From an uncultured Bacilli bacterium (GTDB lineage: Bacteria; Bacillota_I; Bacilli_A; RF39; UBA660): a DNA stretch of 64,000 nt. This document shows positions 1 to 7,206 of this stretch, piece after piece. Each line of letters starts with the position of its first letter. Position 1 is the first letter of the stretch. Below the pieces are notes generated by a model. The model saw only the letters and a program-made list of their open reading frames with translations. It searched no databases and was not told where the DNA came from. Where the stretch lies: positions 88,915 to 152,914 of the forward strand of contig CATYVZ010000001.1 of the NCBI GenBank assembly GCA_958413985.1, written 5' to 3'. Made by a program: the position numbers and the translations under genes.

Positions 1-696
1 GTTAAAAATTGGAAAGAAATATTATTAAGAGTTTGTGAAATGATAGACAATGATAAAATTATTGATGAATTAGAATATATAGATGTGGATAATAGAGAAG
101 ATTTTCCAATAGAACCTGAAGGTTATAGATATATATATTTTTATGGTGGAACAAAAAATTATAGAGGCTATTTGGCTCCCGCAAATTTATCTAGAGCAGA
201 TTTTATGGAAAGATACCCGCAATATATTCCGGAGCAAAACACACCAGTTTATGAAAATAAAGGAATAATTTTGAGAGCTGATCCAAAATTTCCTTGCCCA
301 GGTTTTTATATCCTATCTTTAAATAAAACTTATAAGGCTTTTGATTTAATTGATGATATAACATTTTTAAGATTCTCATTTATATTGAAAAAAGTAAAAG
401 AGGGTATGAGAAAAAAATTAGGTATTAATTATGCCCATCTACTATCAAACGAAAAGTCCGATTCGTATGTTAACGTTCATTTTTGGTTGGTTCCTATTAA
501 TGGAACTACATCACCTGATTTGCTAGATTTTGATGTGAAGAAATACTTAAATAGTTTTAATCCAAAAGAAGAATTAGAAAAAATTATCTTCTATAATAAT
601 ACATTAAAAAGATATTTTAAACAAATAGATTTGATAGGGCAAGATAATTTACTTACTGAAACTTTAATAAATAGTAGACAATTTGAAAGAAATTAA
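1..696 (+). CDS. HIT-like domain protein, 5' end outside window
   Basis: The frame is open from base 1. The first ATG (40) has no ribosome site, so the real start probably lies upstream of the window. The fold suggests a divergent histidine-triad (HIT) hydrolase/transferase: a PGFY strand, a helical 'KKVKEGMRKKLGI' segment and a terminal V-N-V-H-F-W-L-V-P strand (His codon 478-480), which lines up with the H-x-H-x-H-x-x-P triad. Only the central, normally nucleophilic His remains; the outer two are Asn and Trp. HIT proteins act on nucleoside phosphates, but activity here is uncertain. It is followed after 21 bases by a radical SAM gene on the same strand, so the two are probably cotranscribed. 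TCGA, common in host genes, is absent from it. The family call is by motif resemblance only. Confidence 0.55.
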   Translation, partial: VKNWKEILLRVCEMIDNDKIIDELEYIDVDNREDFPIEPEGYRYIYFYGGTKNYRGYLAPANLSRADFMERYPQYIPEQNTPVYENKGIILRADPKFPCPGFYILSLNKTYKAFDLIDDITFLRFSFILKKVKEGMRKKLGINYAHLLSNEKSDSYVNVHFWLVPINGTTSPDLLDFDVKKYLNSFNPKEELEKIIFYNNTLKRYFKQIDLIGQDNLLTETLINSRQFERN

Positions 697-717
697 ATTT
701 ATTTGGGGGTAGTTAAT

Positions 718-1557
718 ATGCATTTAAATATTTTTGTAAGTTCAAAGTGCTTTTTATATTGTAAAGGTTGTTACAGTTTTTCTAGAGAAGAAAAATGTGA
801 ACAAATAATAAACACTTGTAAATTAATTGATTTTTTAAAGTTTGCCTATAATTATGGAGTTAAGAAAGTTACAATTTGTGGTGGTGATCCATTAACTAGA
901 CCAGATATTGTTAATTTGTTAGAAAAAATAAAGAATATTGGTTTTTACATTTCTATGGATACAGTCGGGAGCCCAATTCTTAGAGATATTGAAATAAATG
1001 GTAAAGTAATAACAAAAAAAATTGAATCTAGAAAATTAGCTAAATTAGTTGATATAATAGGAATTCCCATTGATGGATCTAACAATGAAATATTCAATAA
1101 ATTTAGAGAAACGAAGTCTGATATAGTTAATGAGCAAATATCAATATGTAAAGAATTACATAAACATGGAGCAAATATTTGTATAAATACAGTTGTACAT
1201 AAAGGAAATTTAGATGATGCTAAAGAGTTAGCTAAATTAATGAATAAGATGGATTTTATAAAAATATGGCAAATTTTTCAATTTGTCCCTTTAGGAAAAT
1301 TTGGAATATTAAACAGAAAATTATATGAAATAACTGATAAGCAATTTTTACAGTTTAAATCTATTATTACAAAAGAAATTTATGATGTTAATAAAGTACA
1401 GTTTAAAGACTCAGATTCTAGAGATAAATCATATATGATAATAGATAATTCTGGAAATGCATGGGTACCATCTTTCAAGAAAAATAATGAAAGGGAAATT
1501 ATAGGAAACATTACAATTAATGATGATTGGGATAAGATTTGTTCATATTTAGTTTAA
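718..1557 (+). CDS. Radical SAM enzyme, no SPASM domain, viperin-like resemblance
   Basis: The start is ATG 718, preceded by GGGGG at 705-709; the TTG at 703 is less likely. The 279-residue protein opens with C11-x3-C15-x2-C18, the radical SAM [4Fe-4S] motif, then GGDP at 55-58, the SAM-binding 'GGE'-type motif. There is no second Cys cluster, so it lacks a SPASM/Twitch domain. The C-terminal half has INTVVHKGN, WQIFQFVPLGK and a D-K-S-Y-M-I-I-D segment, which resemble the viperin family in position (INSV..N, WKVFQ, DSYLILD). Viperins make ddhNTPs from NTPs, but the resemblance is partly shared by other radical SAM families and the substrate is unknown. It sits between a HIT-like and an S51-like gene. 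The radical SAM call is firm; the subfamily is inference. Confidence 0.88.
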   Translation: MHLNIFVSSKCFLYCKGCYSFSREEKCEQIINTCKLIDFLKFAYNYGVKKVTICGGDPLTRPDIVNLLEKIKNIGFYISMDTVGSPILRDIEINGKVITKKIESRKLAKLVDIIGIPIDGSNNEIFNKFRETKSDIVNEQISICKELHKHGANICINTVVHKGNLDDAKELAKLMNKMDFIKIWQIFQFVPLGKFGILNRKLYEITDKQFLQFKSIITKEIYDVNKVQFKDSDSRDKSYMIIDNSGNAWVPSFKKNNEREIIGNITINDDWDKICSYLV

Positions 1558-1617
1558 AAGTATAAGATATAATTTAATAAATATAAATGACATAAATTAT
1601 GTAAGGAGATATAAATT

Positions 1618-2391
1618 ATGAAAAAGAAAATTGTTGCCATAGGTGGCGGTGAGAATGGAAGATTGCTAGAAAATGGAATTTGCACTTCATATGAAACTGA
1701 ACCTATTGATAAGGAAATAATAAGATTAACAGAAAAAGAGAAACCAAACTTTTTATTTATTAATCATGCGATGAAATCATTAGAAATTCAAGATAGTTAT
1801 TATCAAACTATGAAAAAAATTTATGGTGAAAAATTTAATTGTAATTGCATGGATTTAAAAAGTAATGAATTGTTTGATGTAAAAAAGGTAAAAGAAAAAT
1901 TAGATTGGGCAGATATTATATATGAAGGTGGTGGAGATACTAGAATAATGATTGCGTTATGGAAAAAAACAGGGTTTGATAAATTATTGTATCAAGCATG
2001 GAATAAAGGTAAAGTAATTTGCGGTATTTCTGCTGGAGCAGTTTGTTGGTTTAAATCTTGTAATTCATATAATGAAATAAATAATACATTTGAAAAGATT
2101 GAAGGTTTAGGTTGGATAAACCTACATTTGACTCCACACTGCGACGAAAAAGGTAGATATGCATCTTCTAAAAAACAGTTAAAAGCAAATAGGTTAATAG
2201 GTGTTATGCTATCTAACTGTGCAGCTCTAGAAATTGTAGATAATATGTACAAATTGATTGTTTGTAAATCTAATATTGGACAGATTGGTTACGGAATAAA
2301 AGCATATTGGAATAATAATAAATATAAAGAAGAAAAAATAATTATATCAAATGAATTTGAAAATATAGAAAGATTATTAAATACAAATTGA
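1618..2391 (+). CDS. S51-type (peptidase E-like) protein, copy 1
   Basis: A strong ribosome site (AAGGAGAT) precedes ATG 1618. The 257-residue protein has the class-I amidotransferase-like fold of family S51: a GGGENGR start, YEGGGDT at 102-108, the nucleophile elbow G136-I-S138-A-G-A, and TPH at 172-174 supplying the likely catalytic His. Peptidase E cleaves Asp-X dipeptides; relatives include cyanophycinase and many uncharacterised peptidases, so the substrate is open. It ends in TGA, showing TGA is a stop in this genome. It lies in line with the radical SAM and AlaRS-like genes. In such a context a hydrolase could process or detoxify a small peptide product; that is inference. Confidence 0.8.
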   Translation: MKKKIVAIGGGENGRLLENGICTSYETEPIDKEIIRLTEKEKPNFLFINHAMKSLEIQDSYYQTMKKIYGEKFNCNCMDLKSNELFDVKKVKEKLDWADIIYEGGGDTRIMIALWKKTGFDKLLYQAWNKGKVICGISAGAVCWFKSCNSYNEINNTFEKIEGLGWINLHLTPHCDEKGRYASSKKQLKANRLIGVMLSNCAALEIVDNMYKLIVCKSNIGQIGYGIKAYWNNNKYKEEKIIISNEFENIERLLNTN

Positions 2392-2419
2392 AAATATAAA
2401 GTTGATGAAGGGAGTTTAT

Positions 2420-3403
2420 ATGGTAAATAATTTTACTAATATTAATGAATATTTGGATTTTGTGGAAGAAAGATTTAGAAAATGTTTTAATGATAAAGAA
2501 TATATAGCTGCTGAACCAGTACCTATAACTTCTAAAGTTGATCCAACAGTTGATTTTATTGGTTCAAAAATTTCTCCATTAAAACATTATATTATAGATA
2601 ACAATATTCCAGAAAAAGGTGTTTCATTAATCCAAAATTGTATGAAATTAAGAGCTTTAAAAAATTTAAAAGATTTTACTCCTCAGACATTTGGCTCGTG
2701 TTATAGAGGTATGGGGACGTTAACAAAATATAACTTAAAAAAGGTGGTAAATGATACATTTGATTATTTTTTAAATGATGAGTATTTAGGAATGAATCCA
2801 CATGATTTGAGTATTAGAATTAATTCGTCAGATAAAGATCTATTAGAATCGATCGAAAATATAGATTCTAGAGTAAATAGGGAATTTAATACCGAGGAGG
2901 AAATAAATTATAAACACGTATATGGTATGAAAGAACAACAAATTACTGGTCGAAATTTTAATATTGCAGTAAGAAAAAAAGGTACTGATATTTTTTTTGA
3001 TTGTGCTGCTATAATAATAATGGAGAGCCCATATAAAAAATTAGCAATAGATATGGGCATTGGAAATAGTTCTCTTGCAATGTGTCATTATAATACTGAT
3101 AATACAGTTGCAAGTTCTAGAATGGGTGCTATTATTAATATAGATAATGTGGCAATGATGAAATTTGCAGATTCTATGATAGCTGTTTCAACATTATTAT
3201 ATGAAAATATTACTCAGCATCCTTCTATACATTTCAGGAGAAAATTTAGGAATTATTTACAGGCTTTAAGGTTTTGGAGGGAACAATTAAATATAAAAGA
3301 TATTGATATATTATCATATATGAATGAATATTTAAATTTAGAATATAATGCTAATAATTTCATTAGCGAGAAAAAATATAATAAAGTCCTAAATTATAAG
3401 TAG
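2420..3403 (+). CDS. Short alanyl-tRNA-synthetase-like (class II core) protein
   Basis: ATG 2420 is chosen because AGGGAG lies at 2409-2414; earlier TTG/ATG codons (2402, 2405) have none. The 327-residue protein resembles only the catalytic core of alanyl-tRNA synthetase. Residues 36-57 (ITSKVDPTV...SPLKHY) match the 'DPTLLFTNAGMNQFK' region, 72-78 (QNCMKLR) match 'QKCIR', 91-125 match motif 2 and the following helix, and 209-220 (AIDMGIGNSSLA) match motif 3 'DTGMGLERLA'. The motif-3 Arg that contacts ATP is Ser here. Tryptophan-pocket, editing and C-Ala domains are absent. It may be an aminoacyl-activating or transferring enzyme of a biosynthetic cassette, or a non-catalytic relative. The homology was judged by eye and is moderate. 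Confidence 0.5.
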   Translation: MVNNFTNINEYLDFVEERFRKCFNDKEYIAAEPVPITSKVDPTVDFIGSKISPLKHYIIDNNIPEKGVSLIQNCMKLRALKNLKDFTPQTFGSCYRGMGTLTKYNLKKVVNDTFDYFLNDEYLGMNPHDLSIRINSSDKDLLESIENIDSRVNREFNTEEEINYKHVYGMKEQQITGRNFNIAVRKKGTDIFFDCAAIIIMESPYKKLAIDMGIGNSSLAMCHYNTDNTVASSRMGAIINIDNVAMMKFADSMIAVSTLLYENITQHPSIHFRRKFRNYLQALRFWREQLNIKDIDILSYMNEYLNLEYNANNFISEKKYNKVLNYK

Positions 3404-3448
3404 ATCTTAGTGATTTAACGTTGCAAACTATGGTTAAATCACTAAGAT
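3404..3448. other. Perfect 16-bp inverted repeat with 13-nt loop
   Basis: Immediately after the AlaRS-like stop codon, 3404-3419 and 3433-3448 are exact reverse complements (ATCTTAGTGATTTAAC on the left arm) around a 13-nt loop. No T-tract follows on either strand, so it is not a standard intrinsic terminator. It could stabilise the 3' end of the upstream mRNA, be a processing site or be a protein-binding operator. Confidence 0.8.
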
Positions 3449-3549
3449 TAAATAGTTTATAACGTTGATTATGGGTATAATGTTCTGATGGTCACATTTT
3501 CTTATGAAATAATACTACTAAAGAAACTATTGAAAGAAGATGGTTAAAA

Positions 3550-4233
3550 ATGAAAAATATAATATTATTAAGTGGAGCAGATAAAACTAAGTATTTTAAT
3601 GAAGAAATTTCAAAGGAAATAAAGAAAAATACTAATGACCCAATGAATATGGTAGCTATACCAGCTGATCCTAATAACTATATAAAAAATGATAAACAAT
3701 TCTATGGAGATGATATCGTAGTTGGTGTTTTAAAAACTTTCAGGAAAATTTTCCCCAACTTAAATATCACGTTATTAGATAATAGAACATCACAAAAAGA
3801 TGGCATAAACGATTTGAAAAATGCTGATATTATATATTTGCTTGGAGGAGATCCATTTATTCAATTAGATTATCTACAAAAAAATAGTTTTAGCGATGTA
3901 ATATGTAACACAAATGCATTAATTATTGGTATAAGTGCTGGATCGATGAATTTAGCAATTAATTCATATTATTCTAAGGATGAAGATTATCCAGAAAGTA
4001 TTATTTATGATGGCTTAGGCATAACCAATATAACAATAGATCCACATTTTGACATCAATAACGATGAACAGGTAAACGAGATAAAAGCTAATTCAAAAAA
4101 AATAAAGATAATTGGATTGCCAAATGATTCTGCAATAGTTATTTCAAATGGTAATATTAAATATATAGGAAAAACATATATTTTTGAAAATGGCGAATTA
4201 TCAACTACTTATCTTACAAAAAATAAAAACTAA
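3550..4233 (+). CDS. S51-type (peptidase E-like) protein, copy 2
   Basis: This 227-residue protein belongs to the same fold family as the gene at 1618: GG at 99-100 in LLGGDP, nucleophile elbow G127-I-S129-A-G-S and DPH at 164-166 as the likely catalytic His. The two copies differ strongly, so this is not a recent duplication. The ribosome site before ATG 3550 is weak (GAAGA). A TATAAT at 3476-3481 may give it its own promoter, though the -35 is poor. It closes the cassette, and two divergent S51 proteins beside a radical SAM and AlaRS-like enzyme suggest separate maturation and immunity-type hydrolysis roles. That is speculation; the substrate is unknown. Confidence 0.8.
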   Translation: MKNIILLSGADKTKYFNEEISKEIKKNTNDPMNMVAIPADPNNYIKNDKQFYGDDIVVGVLKTFRKIFPNLNITLLDNRTSQKDGINDLKNADIIYLLGGDPFIQLDYLQKNSFSDVICNTNALIIGISAGSMNLAINSYYSKDEDYPESIIYDGLGITNITIDPHFDINNDEQVNEIKANSKKIKIIGLPNDSAIVISNGNIKYIGKTYIFENGELSTTYLTKNKN

Positions 4234-4247
4234 TGAATTTTAGCCAT

Positions 4248-4274
4248 AAAAAAAGTATATTTATATAAATATAC
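4248..4274 (-). terminator. Intrinsic terminator for the small ORF at 4299-4388
   Basis: A perfect 20-bp AT palindrome (4255-4274) is followed on the minus strand by seven T (4248-4254). It lies 24 bases past the stop of the minus-strand small ORF, which supports that ORF being a real transcription unit. Confidence 0.6.
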
Positions 4275-4298
4275 CAAGTCAATATGAATATAGTTATT

Positions 4299-4388
4299 TT
4301 AAACAAATATTAGTGATGCAACAGTTGATATAACCATAATCAATAACATAACAATAGCAATGACTCTGCCTGCTTTTTCGTTTTTCAT
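4299..4388 (-). CDS. 29-residue single-pass membrane protein
   Basis: The minus-strand frame starts at ATG 4388 with a good ribosome site (AGGTGAT, 6 bases upstream) and ends at TAA 4299. The product begins MKNEKAGRVIAI and is otherwise one hydrophobic helix (about residues 8-28). A hairpin with T7 follows the stop. Its shape resembles the tiny DUF4044-type membrane proteins of Firmicutes, but at this length a family call is weak. Function is unknown. It is divergent from the SpoIIM-like gene and separates the accessory cassette from housekeeping DNA. Confidence 0.6.
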   Translation of the reverse strand: MKNEKAGRVIAIVMLLIMVISTVASLIFV

Positions 4389-4471
4389 TTGATCACCTAT
4401 AACAATTTTATCATAAAAATTTTAAAAAAGGAATATTTTTCTTTTTTTTTAATAGTCTTAAATAGGTGATA

Positions 4472-5101
4472 ATGATGAAAATAATGGACAAACTAAAATT
4501 CAAAATAAAACTAGATAAAAAAATATTGTTATTTTTGGTGATTTTATTGGTTATTGGAATAACGGTTGGGGCAATTTTTGTAACAATTTTAAATCAATCT
4601 GATAAAAGTTTAGTTAGTGAGCATTTGAATGAATTTTTAAACAGTGTCGAAAGCAACAAATTGGATTTTTCTTTAGTTTTAAAAAACAATTTAATAAGTA
4701 ATATTTTATATGTTTTAATTATATGGTTATTGGGCATTTCAGTTATAGGTTTACCGATCATTATATTTATGTTTTTTAGCAAGACATTTATTTTAGGTTT
4801 CAGTATTGGAGCAATTATATCTACCTTTAAAACAAAAGGAATATTATTTGGCCTAGTTTATACTTTTCCGGGACAAGTTATAAGTTTGTTATTCCTGATG
4901 TTATTGGTGATGTATTCCCTTAGTTTTTCTTTTAAGATGATCTATTTAATTTTTAAGAAAAAAACTTTAGATTTCAAAGTAGTGATGAATAAATATTTTA
5001 AAATATTATTAGTTGTTTTAAGTGTCATTATTTTAATGAGTTTATATGATACTTATTTAATGCCAAGATTAGTTAAATCAATTATTACATTTATTCGATA
5101 A
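4472..5101 (+). CDS. SpoIIM-like membrane protein
   Basis: The start is taken as ATG 4472 (or 4475), with AGGTGAT at 4464-4470; a GTG at 4466 lies inside that site and is rejected. The protein of about 209 residues has an N-terminal TM helix near 20-40, a loop, then about four more TM segments. The 'SNILYVLIIWLLGISVIGLPIIIF' and 'GILFGLVYTFPGQ' regions are typical of the SpoIIM/DUF95 family. In Bacillus SpoIIM works with SpoIID/P in peptidoglycan hydrolysis during engulfment; homologues also occur in non-sporulating Firmicutes with unknown role. No other sporulation gene is in the window. It ends 26 bases before mnmA and may be cotranscribed. Confidence 0.8.
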   Translation: MMKIMDKLKFKIKLDKKILLFLVILLVIGITVGAIFVTILNQSDKSLVSEHLNEFLNSVESNKLDFSLVLKNNLISNILYVLIIWLLGISVIGLPIIIFMFFSKTFILGFSIGAIISTFKTKGILFGLVYTFPGQVISLLFLMLLVMYSLSFSFKMIYLIFKKKTLDFKVVMNKYFKILLVVLSVIILMSLYDTYLMPRLVKSIITFIR

Positions 5102-5127
5102 TATGATATAATAAATGCGGTGGTTTT

Positions 5128-6234
5128 ATGAAAAAGGTTGTAATAGGTATGTCAGGTGGGGTCGATAGTAGTGTAGCGGCAATCTTACTTAAAGAACAAG
5201 GATATGAGGTTATCGGATTATTTATGCGTAATTGGGATGCTTCTATTAATAATGACGTTTTAGGTAACCCAACTATTAACAACAATATTTGTCCGCAAGA
5301 GCAAGATTATAACGATGCTTTAAAAGTATGTGAAAGAATCGGTATCCCGTTATATCGAGTTGATTTTATCAAGGAGTATTGGGACTATGTATTTACTTAC
5401 TTTTTAAATGAATTAAAAAAAGGTCGTACTCCTAATCCTGATATTATGTGCAATAAATATATTAAATTTGACATGTTTGCTAAAGAAGCCAATAAATTAG
5501 GGGCTGATTATATCGCAACGGGTCATTATGCTAGAATCGAAAATGGGAAATTGTTAAGAGGAATCGATAGTAATAAAGATCAAACTTACTTTTTATCTCA
5601 AGTCTCAAAAGAACAGCTAAAAAAAGTTTTATTTCCTGTTGGGCATTTAAATAAAAAAGAGGTAAGAGAAATTGCTATTAAATACGATTTAATTACAGCT
5701 AAGAAAAAAGATTCTACTGGCATTTGTTTCATTGGTGAACGTAATATGACTAAGTTTTTAGAAAATTATTTACCTAATCAAGAGGGCGATATCGTCGATA
5801 TAACAACTAATAAGACGATTGGTAAACATATTGGTTTAATGTATTATACCATTGGTCAAAGACGAGGATTAAATATCGGAGGATACGAAAATAGAATGTT
5901 TGTCGTTGGCAAAGACTTAAATAAAAATATTTTATATGTAGCTTTAGGAGAAGATAATCAATATCTATATAGTGATTCTTGTTTAGTTACTGACATAAAC
6001 TGGTTAGGTGATGAAAAGCCAAATAAATGTACGGCCAAATTTAGATATCGTCAGCCTGATAATGATGTTTATTTAGAATTTGTCGATGAAGATCATATAT
6101 TGGTTAAATACTCACAAAAAATAAAAGCAGTTACTCCGGGTCAAGCATGTGTATTTTATCTTGGTGAACAATGCCTTGGTGGCGGAATAATAGAGGAAGT
6201 AAGAAAAGATAATAAGAAACTTTGGTATTTATAA
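5128..6234 (+). CDS. mnmA: tRNA-specific 2-thiouridylase MnmA
   Basis: MnmA adds sulfur to U34 of tRNA-Lys, -Glu and -Gln, using ATP and a persulfide relay. The 368-residue protein is full length for the family. It has the PP-loop GMSGGVDSS at 7-15, the first catalytic Cys in PDIMCNKYIKF (C108), the second in STGICFIGER (C200), and the C-terminal beta-barrel (about 260-368) with GQACVFY. The start is ATG 5128, with GGTGG ahead. The likely sulfur donor in this genome is a cysteine desulfurase such as the one at 24254-25444. Host-like TCGA density (six in this gene) contrasts with the first 4.2 kb. Confidence 0.97.
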   Translation: MKKVVIGMSGGVDSSVAAILLKEQGYEVIGLFMRNWDASINNDVLGNPTINNNICPQEQDYNDALKVCERIGIPLYRVDFIKEYWDYVFTYFLNELKKGRTPNPDIMCNKYIKFDMFAKEANKLGADYIATGHYARIENGKLLRGIDSNKDQTYFLSQVSKEQLKKVLFPVGHLNKKEVREIAIKYDLITAKKKDSTGICFIGERNMTKFLENYLPNQEGDIVDITTNKTIGKHIGLMYYTIGQRRGLNIGGYENRMFVVGKDLNKNILYVALGEDNQYLYSDSCLVTDINWLGDEKPNKCTAKFRYRQPDNDVYLEFVDEDHILVKYSQKIKAVTPGQACVFYLGEQCLGGGIIEEVRKDNKKLWYL

Positions 6235-6246
6235 AGTTTCTTTTAA
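6214..6246 (+). terminator. Terminator overlapping the mnmA stop codon
   Basis: AAGAAACTTT (6214-6223) pairs with AAAGTTTCTT (6233-6242) across a 9-nt loop, with more T after it. The mnmA stop lies in the hairpin. Confidence 0.7.
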
Positions 6247-6264
6247 TATACTTTTTATTTACAC

Positions 6265-6292
6265 TTGACATTTGACAATAATGTGATAAAAT
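6265..6292 (+). promoter_or_regulatory. Sigma-A type promoter for the HTH gene
   Basis: TTGACA at 6265-6270 and TAAAAT at 6287-6292 are spaced by 16 bases, about 20 bases before the ribosome site AGGAGGG (6299-6305) of the gene at 6314. Confidence 0.6.
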
Positions 6293-6313
6293 TATTATAG
6301 GAGGGTTGTAAGT

Positions 6314-7087
6314 ATGGATAAATTAAACGAAATATTACACGAACTTGGCATTTCAAAAGTAAAGTTGGCTAAATTTTTAGGCGTCTCTAGACAAATGATA
6401 TACAATTATTTAGAATTGGATAGCATTAATAAGTGGCCTAAAGATAAAAAAGTATTATTGTTGAACTTATTAGGAGTTAAATCAGCAGATGATATTTCTA
6501 AAATCAAGATTACAACTGACTATATATATGAGGTTGATGATCGTTTGAATTCTTTATGTAAAAATGAAAGATCTGAAATTAGCGGCAATCTATTCGAAGG
6601 TTTAGGCAAAAAACAAAAAATTTTATTGCAAGATATCATCGAATTATTAAAAGAAAAATTAGAAGATGAAAGCGATAGTGAAGGATATTATATTTTGCTT
6701 TATTTATACCATTATTTACAAGCGATCAATAGCTCTAAAGAGTTAAAATATATTTTAGGTTACGTTTCTAAAGCGGCCGGTTTTACTAAACCAATGGAAT
6801 TTGTTTTTGATGAAGAACAACAATTTATTTTTGAAAGTATTTTATTCTCAGCATTCTCTTTATATAATGGTGGAGGAGCTTCAAAGACTAAAATAGCTGC
6901 TTCTCACGAACGATTTGTAGCTCATATCGAGCATAAAATTGAAGAAAAAATGAGTCGTACTATGGAATTGAATGCAGTCAAAGTTCAGGCTTTAAAAGAA
7001 TTAGGTTATACTGAAATTAACGAATCTAACGCTACTGAAATATTTGAAAAAATAGCGGAAATTCAATCAAGAAAAGTAGCTAGTTAA
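6314..7087 (+). CDS. XRE-type helix-turn-helix protein with helical C-terminal domain
   Basis: ATG 6314 follows AGGAGGG. Residues about 5-30 form a helix-turn-helix (LGISKVKLAKFLGVSRQMIYNYL), so it probably binds DNA. Residues about 90-257 are acidic, mostly alpha-helical and contain no motif I recognise; a GGGASKTK stretch sits near 195. No membrane segment or enzyme motif is visible. It has its own promoter and terminator, so it is monocistronic. The target and effector are unknown. The Lys/Glu-rich C-terminus may be a dimerisation or sensing domain. Confidence 0.8.
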   Translation: MDKLNEILHELGISKVKLAKFLGVSRQMIYNYLELDSINKWPKDKKVLLLNLLGVKSADDISKIKITTDYIYEVDDRLNSLCKNERSEISGNLFEGLGKKQKILLQDIIELLKEKLEDESDSEGYYILLYLYHYLQAINSSKELKYILGYVSKAAGFTKPMEFVFDEEQQFIFESILFSAFSLYNGGGASKTKIAASHERFVAHIEHKIEEKMSRTMELNAVKVQALKELGYTEINESNATEIFEKIAEIQSRKVAS

Positions 7088-7101
7088 AAGCTATTTTTTT
7101 T
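7077..7101 (+). terminator. Intrinsic terminator after the HTH gene
   Basis: TAGCT (7077-7081) pairs with AGCTA (7089-7093), followed by eight T. The stop codon is in the loop. Confidence 0.65.
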
Positions 7102-7206
7102 GTTCTAAAATATAAGATTCTTTTTAAAATTTGTTTTGACTTTGTGCTTATTAGTAATTATTTTTAACTATAAATTATATTATTTAATAGTTTGGAAGTT
7201 GATAAA

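Noticed and set aside
1992..2252. A minus-strand 86-residue frame inside the S51 gene
   Set aside because: Shadow of the coding strand, with no ribosome site or known family.
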